A stretch of DNA of 64,000 nt, from positions 2,277,073 through 2,341,072 of the forward strand of contig CM063244.1 in the NCBI GenBank assembly GCA_032158295.1, written 5' to 3'. A program made the position numbers and the translations under genes. The DNA is from Pycnopodia helianthoides (taxonomy: Eukaryota; Echinodermata; Asteroidea; Forcipulatida; Asteriidae). This document shows, piece after piece, positions 58,450 to 64,000 of this stretch; the first letter of the stretch is position 1; each line of letters starts with the position of its first letter. The notes beneath the pieces are model-generated. The model saw nothing but the letters and a program-made list of their open reading frames with translations, was not told the origin of the DNA and made no database searches.

Positions 58450-61400
58450 CTTTCGGTTTATGGGGGGCATGAATCCCAATCGTTTAGTAAAAGGTGTATC
58501 AAAATGAAAATGAGTCAAAAAAGGCAGAGGTTTTGTTTTAGTTTGTTCAGTTCGGTTCATCATTTCCGTGATAGATATATTTAAAATAGTAGTGTTAAAA
58601 ATGGAGTGAAATGTAGAGGAAAATAAGAAGCAATCTTGTATTAAGAGGGCAAAATTAAAAGGAAATTAATAATTGGTTTTGTACAAAAAGGTTGAGAATT
58701 TAAATTTTTAATTAATAATAAACAATTTAAATTTAAAGTGAGGAAAAAGTAAAAAGTTTACCAAAACAATACTTTTAATAAACCCGGGGAGGGAATAAAA
58801 AATCGGAAATATTTTATTTTATTAACCATTTCCCAAAAATTTAAGGAGTTTACTAAATAAACTTTAGGTTTAAAATCGGGAAAAAATTATTAATTTTTTA
58901 CATTTTTTGTTAACATCTAACAAAAGTGCTAAAGACAAACCAAGTTAAGAAAGAAACAACAAATGTCATTACAAAATTTAAAAAAATTTCATTAGGCCTT
59001 TTCCCCCGGTTTTTAATATTCAACCTTTGGGCAATTTTGAAAGCGGGTTATAACCGTTAAAATGGCAACTTTTTGGGTTTAGTTTGGTAGGGTTTAAAAT
59101 TCGGGTTTAACGGAAAAGATGGGGGGGGGATTTTTGGGGGATTTTGTGGGGGGAAGTTTGGAAATGGGGGGGGGCTGAATCACGTTGGTTTGTATTTTTA
59201 ATTTTTTACAGTCTACCAGGGAATTTTGGCAAATTACTTTTTATTCCAATTAAGGGGTCAATATTACAATTTTTTGGTTGAAAAGGTTCGGGTTTAAAAT
59301 TTTCACCACTTTTTAAAAAAAGGCCGTAAAGTTTTCGATTCCAGAACGGGAATACAATCGGTTTTGAAAAAAAACCTTAAAAGTTACAGACGTATCAAAA
59401 AATTTTTTTAAACTATAAAAATACAATTAAACCAAAATTTAAATGAAATGTGTTCACCAAAATTTTATTATTAAACAATTTAATTTTAAAATTTTCTTTT
59501 CTGATACTTCAAAAACGGTTTTGATGTGTTGGTGGGGTGGTTTTAACAAATTTTAAGGGAATTTTTCCATTTTCAAATTTAAAGAACTGGTTTAGGCCAT
59601 ACAAGTTAGGTTGCAAAGTAAGCCAAACTACTTTTTACGAATTTTAAATTGTTTACAAAATTTTGTGGGTTTATTGTTTTACCTTAAGACTTGTTAAATT
59701 TACGAAATTCATATACGTCTTTTTTAATTTTCAAAAATTTCAATAAATTTTAACGTTTTCAGTTTTTTTAACTGGAATTTTTTCACCGATTAAAATGGTC
59801 ATAATGGTTTTTTAAACTGAAAAACTGCCGGGTCGATTTACCACCCTCATTGGGCCCGGGAATTTAAGAGTTGATATTTTAAAATTTTCATTTACGGTTA
59901 ATTCATAGATTCCCTCTTTTGAAATGGCCTTGATATTTTCAAATTTTTATGTATTATCACTCTCCATTTTTCCCTTATCATCAAAGTTCCTTTTAAACAA
60001 ATTGGAAAACATAGAAGGGGCCCAAATTTGGGAACAAACTTCCCCAAAAATTTTTTAAAGCTTTTTTAATTTAAAGTCCTTTTTGTTTTTTTTTCCATAT
60101 ACTAAAAATTTTACCCTAAATTTATTGTTATAGTTATGTTATTTATTTTGGTTATTGAATTAATAGTGGAACAAGTATTTAGGAAAATTTTGGGAATAAA
60201 TTATTCCAAAACTAACAGGTTAAGTCTTAATAAGGCCTGATAAAATTTTTGGGGTTGGGAGCTTTTTAAATTCCTTTTTAAAAAGAAAAATTAAAAATTT
60301 TTTTAATATTCATTTAAGTTTTTTTTTTTGTTAAAAAAAAAATTTTGAACCAAGTTTGCAAAAATTTGGAAAAGTTTGGTTTGGTTAAAAGACTAAAAAA
60401 ATTAAGAAAAAGTTCGCGCAAAATAAATTCCCTTGTTGGTAAACCTGCAAAATTTTTTGCCAAAAAAATACTTTTAAAGGATTTTGAAGCAAATAAGGCA
60501 AAAAATCCTAAATGGAAACCAAAAATGTTGGTAAAATGGAAAGGACTTTTAAAAATATTTATAATTTAAGCCCTTTAAACTTGAAATTTAAAAAATTTAA
60601 AGGCGTAACAAAGTTTAAGAGCAGAGTTTCCAAAAATTATGGCGACCGTTGCATCAAAAAACCCAAGGTTGGGAAACCCTTTTTTTCGCCGAATGTTCTC
60701 CAAAGGCTGCTTGAGCTCAGTTGGTTGGTTTAATAAAAAGTGTTGAATTGAGGAAGGCCTTCCCGGGTTCGGCCCCGCCCTTCCGGATCGAAGTTTTGCC
60801 AAAATTTTAAAGATTCAAAAATTTTTAATCTTTTTTTGGTTAAATTTCTGTAAAAAGAGGATATTTCAATTGGATTGAAACTTTTAAGGCCCCTTTTTGG
60901 GTAAATTTTTTTTGGTTGTTCAGGGCTAAATTGTGGGGAATGAAACGACCAAAAAACACACTTTTTGACAGGGGCTCCCGATTTTTAAAAAAAGGGTTTA
61001 AAGGTTGGATTCATAAACTAAAAATATTGGAAAAATTTAAATTTATTTTTTGGGGTTTTTTTTAAAAAAAATTTTTTTTTTTTTTTAAAAAAAAAAAAAA
61101 TTTTTTTTCCCAAAAAAAAAATTTTTCCCAGGGGGTTTTTTCCCCAAATTTTTTAAAAAAAAAAAAAAACCCCAAAAAAAAGGGGGGGCCCCCCCAAAAA
61201 AAACCCCCTTTTTCCGGGGGAAAAAAAATTTTTAAAGGGAACCCCTTTAAAATTTAAAAAGGGCCTTTTTTTTTCCAATAAAAAAAAAATTTTTTTAAAA
61301 TTTAAAAAAAACCCGGGGGGGTTTGGGAAAAAAAAAAACCCCCTTTTTTCCCCCCCCCCCCCTTTTTTTGGGGAAAAGGGGTTTTTTTTAAAAAAAAAGG

Positions 61401-61744
61401 GGGGGCCCCAAAAAAGGCCCCCCCGGGGTTAAATATTTTTTTAAAACCCTTTTGGGGGGGTTTTTTTCCCCCGGGGGGCCCCCTTTTTTTGGGGGCCCAA
61501 TGTTTCCCGGGTTTTTTTTTGGGGGGAAAAAAATTTTTCCCCTTTTTTTTTTTGGGGGAAAAAAAAAAAGGTTAAAAAAAAAAAAAGGGGAAAAAAAAAA
61601 AAAAATTTTTGGGTTTTTTTTTTTGGGAATTTTTTTTCCCCAAAACCAAAATTTTTAAAAAAAATTTTTTTTTTTTTTTTTTGGGGGGGGGTTTTTCCCT
61701 TTTTTTGGGGGGGGTTTTTTTTTAAAAAAAAAAAAGGGGAAGCC
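58450..61744. other. Low-quality, homopolymer-inflated sequence
   Basis: Sequence passes from ordinary at 58.4 kb through A/T-run-rich text to pure homopolymer blocks at about 61,040-61,740, where nearly every base sits in a run of two to sixteen. It returns abruptly to ordinary composition at about 61,745. This is not how satellites or AT-rich DNA look. It resembles an uncorrected long-read or gap-filling consensus. Open frames here (for example at 60,345-60,569 and 61,441-61,758) should not be trusted. Confidence 0.85.
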
Positions 61745-63045
61745 CTGTGTCTAAACAAAACGGGTGGATGTTTTTGTCATGAGTTGCATTCCCTTACAAG
61801 TTTATAGTCCATCTCGAACGAGCCAAATGAAAGTATAGTACAAACAAACAGCAGTCTACGGACACTAGAAAAATAGTGTGACAATCCAGTTGATCATTTC
61901 TGAAGTCTCTGGTTTTTACTTTAAGACAACAAGACGATCCTGCACAACAACAAAAAAACACCGAGTTAAACACATTTTTTGAATTCCCAAGTTTAAAGGG
62001 GTTGATCCGGGCAAGATCTATCACTCAACGTAATCGGAGTTACCGAGCACCTGCCGTGTGGCTGAAAACACCGTGCCCATAACTGCTATCTTCTGATGAA
62101 CTACCCTTATGTGTTACGTGTACATGGCCGGCCATAGCGCAACGTGAGCCCAGCTGCATACTCGTGAAGTTCTCTAATAGGCAAGCCGATACCACGTTCT
62201 GCGCCCAAGGATCGAGTACAGGGCCAAGCAGGTTTACGCATTGACCCTTGCTTGTTTTTTTGTTATACCTCAGCATCACATCCAGGGTCGGCTACAATTA
62301 TTTTCTGAGTAGTAAACATTGCTGCTCTTTTATGAGTATGCTTTATTGACTTTGAGAACAGAGATTCACGTAGGCCTTTAGCAATATTTCTATTAGTATT
62401 TGTATATGCGTAATTAAAAATTATATGAAATGTGATTTTTGTTCAAAGGAGATGCACCTTTGTGTCTCATTTCACCTCATTTTCAATTTTCGTTTTGCCA
62501 TTTTAGGAGGTATTTTGGTCCTTTATGTATTTATATGCTTACGCAAATTTCCATATTCTTGAGCAAAAGTGTGATGTTTTTTAGGCAGAAATCTCAAATG
62601 TTGCAGTCAGTTTATGCACAACAAAGCGGACACAATTTAGGGTATTTCGCTGTCGCAATCTTATGTTTTCTTTAATGATTTGTTACTTGGTGTCAGTTCA
62701 TGGCAGTAAGCCAAAGCGCAAACTTTCCTCACACATTCTTTTAACAAGCAAAACTTGGGGTTCACAAATTCGGGGTTTTTTTTTCAACAAAAATAAAACA
62801 AGTGTCTCCCTGAAATGACATCTAGATAAGAGAGGAAAATTTGTGCAATGTTTACATAAATTCACTTTTGAATGAAATGGATGTCAATTTTAGGATCAGG
62901 AAGTAGCTCACATGATGTTCCTCAGAAAATTTTACCTCAGGGGCCATTAATATACTTAACGGCTGTTTAAAGTTTTTGGAAATAATTTCTCATTCACCAG
63001 ACTACTATTTCCTTCAAGCCTCATCTTGGTTCCACTAGTTTGATT
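61745..63045. other. Ordinary non-coding sequence, nothing recognised
   Basis: Normal base composition returns. No element ends, splice-bounded frames or RNA genes were seen. Confidence 0.45.
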
Positions 63046-63640
63046 ACATAACATAACATAACATAACATAACATAACATAACATAACAACATAACAATTA
63101 CAATTTATAAGGTGCTATTCCGTCACGATCATAGCGCTCAAAAAAAATTAACATAAATAGAGGTGAGTCTTCGGAGATTTACGAAATAGAGCTTGAACTA
63201 AACAGATTCCCTAATGACAGGAGGAAGATTGTTCCTAACCATTGGTCCAGCTTCACTGAATGCTTTTCGACCCAGAACTTTGTTTGCTCGGGGAACATTC
63301 AAGTGAGTGATGTCAAGTGCGGACCGAAGAAAACATGGAGGAGTGTAATATGACAGTAAATTGGAAAGATATCCAGGGGCCGATTTCACAAAGAGATAAG
63401 ACTAGTCTTATCTGAAGTTAGGACCAGTAACTGGTCTTAACTTAAGACTAGTCCCATCTCTTAGCATTGCCTAGGACTAGTCCTAAGTTAGGAAGCGTTT
63501 TGTGAAATCGACCCCAGGAGCAGTTTTGTTCAAGCATTGATAAACAAACAGAGCCAGCTTAAAATGAATCCATTCTCTAATCGGTGAACAATGAAATTCC
63601 CTGAGTGATGGGAATGTTCCTTCAAGAAAAACAAGAAAGT
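63046..63640 (-). pseudogene. LINE 3' end (Jockey/CR1/Rex-like), interrupted by a MITE
   Basis: On the minus strand the frame reads PSLREFHCSPIREWIHFKLA, FVYQCLNKTAPG, then after the MITE YLSNLLSYYTPPCFLRSALD, NVPRANKVLGRKAFSEAGP and NLPPVIRES. This matches the conserved C-terminal tail of non-LTR reverse transcriptases (HWLPI, P-YLS-L, RSA/RSS, V-R----G-RAFS-AGP--WN-LP). A frame slip follows before FRKSPKTHLYL, then a short 3'UTR and a TTATG pentanucleotide tail (ATAAC on the plus strand, 63,046-63,097). It is 5'-truncated and inactive. Confidence 0.85.
63377..63514. mobile_element. 138-bp MITE inserted in the LINE
   Basis: It starts GGGCCGATTTCAC and ends GTGAAATCGACCC, flanked by CAG at 63,374-63,376 and 63,515-63,517. 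Removing the element and one CAG restores the LINE reading frame across PG|YLS. The interior repeats GACTAGTC and the inverted pair AAGTTAGGACCAGT/ACTGGTCTTAACTT. A 3-bp duplication suggests a PIF/Harbinger-type mobiliser. Confidence 0.85.
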
Positions 63641-64000
63641 GTTACCAGGATCAGTTGTAAACTAAGAAAATAAACAAAGACAGTGACTATAGAAACTATT
63701 CGTAAAACCTTTTTGACACAAATGGTCTTAAGGTATCAGCAATCGATAAAACACTCCTAATCAATATTTCACGTGACAATCAGAGATTTAACCAACCTTC
63801 GTGAAAGAAGTATGGGTCTGTGGCTGTACGCTGTGCACACACTTGAATTTCGCAGCACTGAACACCATGTTTGCTTTTAGACTTGTCTGTAAAATGGCGC
63901 CGAATAAGAATGTCCCATGTACAAACACTTGAGATACAATAAGACCACCCCACCAACAAGCTCCTGACTCAACACCATTGTTTGTCTGGCATTGATATTC
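63641..64000. other. Non-coding tail of the window, nothing recognised
   Basis: No convincing feature. It may include a decayed upstream part of the LINE. Confidence 0.35.

Noticed and set aside
60345..61758. Lys/Phe/Gly-rich open frames
   Set aside because: They lie in homopolymer-inflated low-quality sequence and have no evidential value.
1..64000. CRISPR arrays, operons, riboswitches or phage modules
   Set aside because: No direct-repeat/spacer pattern, ribosome binding sites or compact gene clusters occur. The sequence is eukaryotic in character.

Overview
The window looks like nuclear DNA of a deuterostome invertebrate, most probably an echinoderm and perhaps a sea star. It is AT-rich and gene-poor, with intron-split coding pieces. 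It is full of short inverted-repeat elements (one family begins GGGCCCAATTTCATAGAGC), tRNA-derived SINEs and 5'-truncated LINE ends of kinds I associate with echinoderm genomes. The species-level guess rests on recall, not on a search. There are no operons, bacterial genes or CRISPR arrays. Most long open frames here are chance frames in repeats.

Layout. (1) 1-14.26 kb is single-copy sequence holding SINEs, small elements, a candidate minus-strand exon chain (6081-5435) and a 1.1-kb tandem duplication (7.1-11.55 kb). The second duplicate is split by a 2,190-bp DNA transposon carrying eight copies of the 14-mer GTAATGTCCATGAC. (2) 14,264-32,632 and 32,666-50,655 are the two arms of an 18-kb palindrome whose hinge lies inside a small inverted-repeat element. 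Everything in arm 1 recurs inverted in arm 2: an 890-bp foldback element, SINEs, a TTAGGG tract and a likely first coding exon. The inner arms are nearly identical. The outer part of arm 2 is shorter and carries many run-length errors. (3) 50,656-50,755 is a 100-N scaffold gap. (4) 50,756-52,388 is a third copy of the last 1.6 kb of arm 1, in the same orientation as arm 1, and it runs on into new sequence. The simplest reading is that arm 2 is a fold-back assembly artefact and that arm 1 really continues at about 52.39 kb. A true inverted duplication seeded at the hinge element remains possible.

(5) 52.4-58.4 kb carries a LINE remnant, the best gene of the window (the last exon of a Golgi-type carbohydrate sulfotransferase, minus strand, one frameshift), a candidate plus-strand exon near 53.4 kb, and a TATA-box promoter with a probable non-coding first exon near 58.2-58.35 kb. 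(6) 58.45-61.74 kb is low-quality sequence decaying into pure homopolymer runs. (7) 61.75-64 kb ends with a LINE 3' end interrupted by a 138-bp MITE with a 3-bp target duplication.

No complete intact gene can be read in the window. Its main content is mobile-element biology and a large structural feature that needs checking with long reads.
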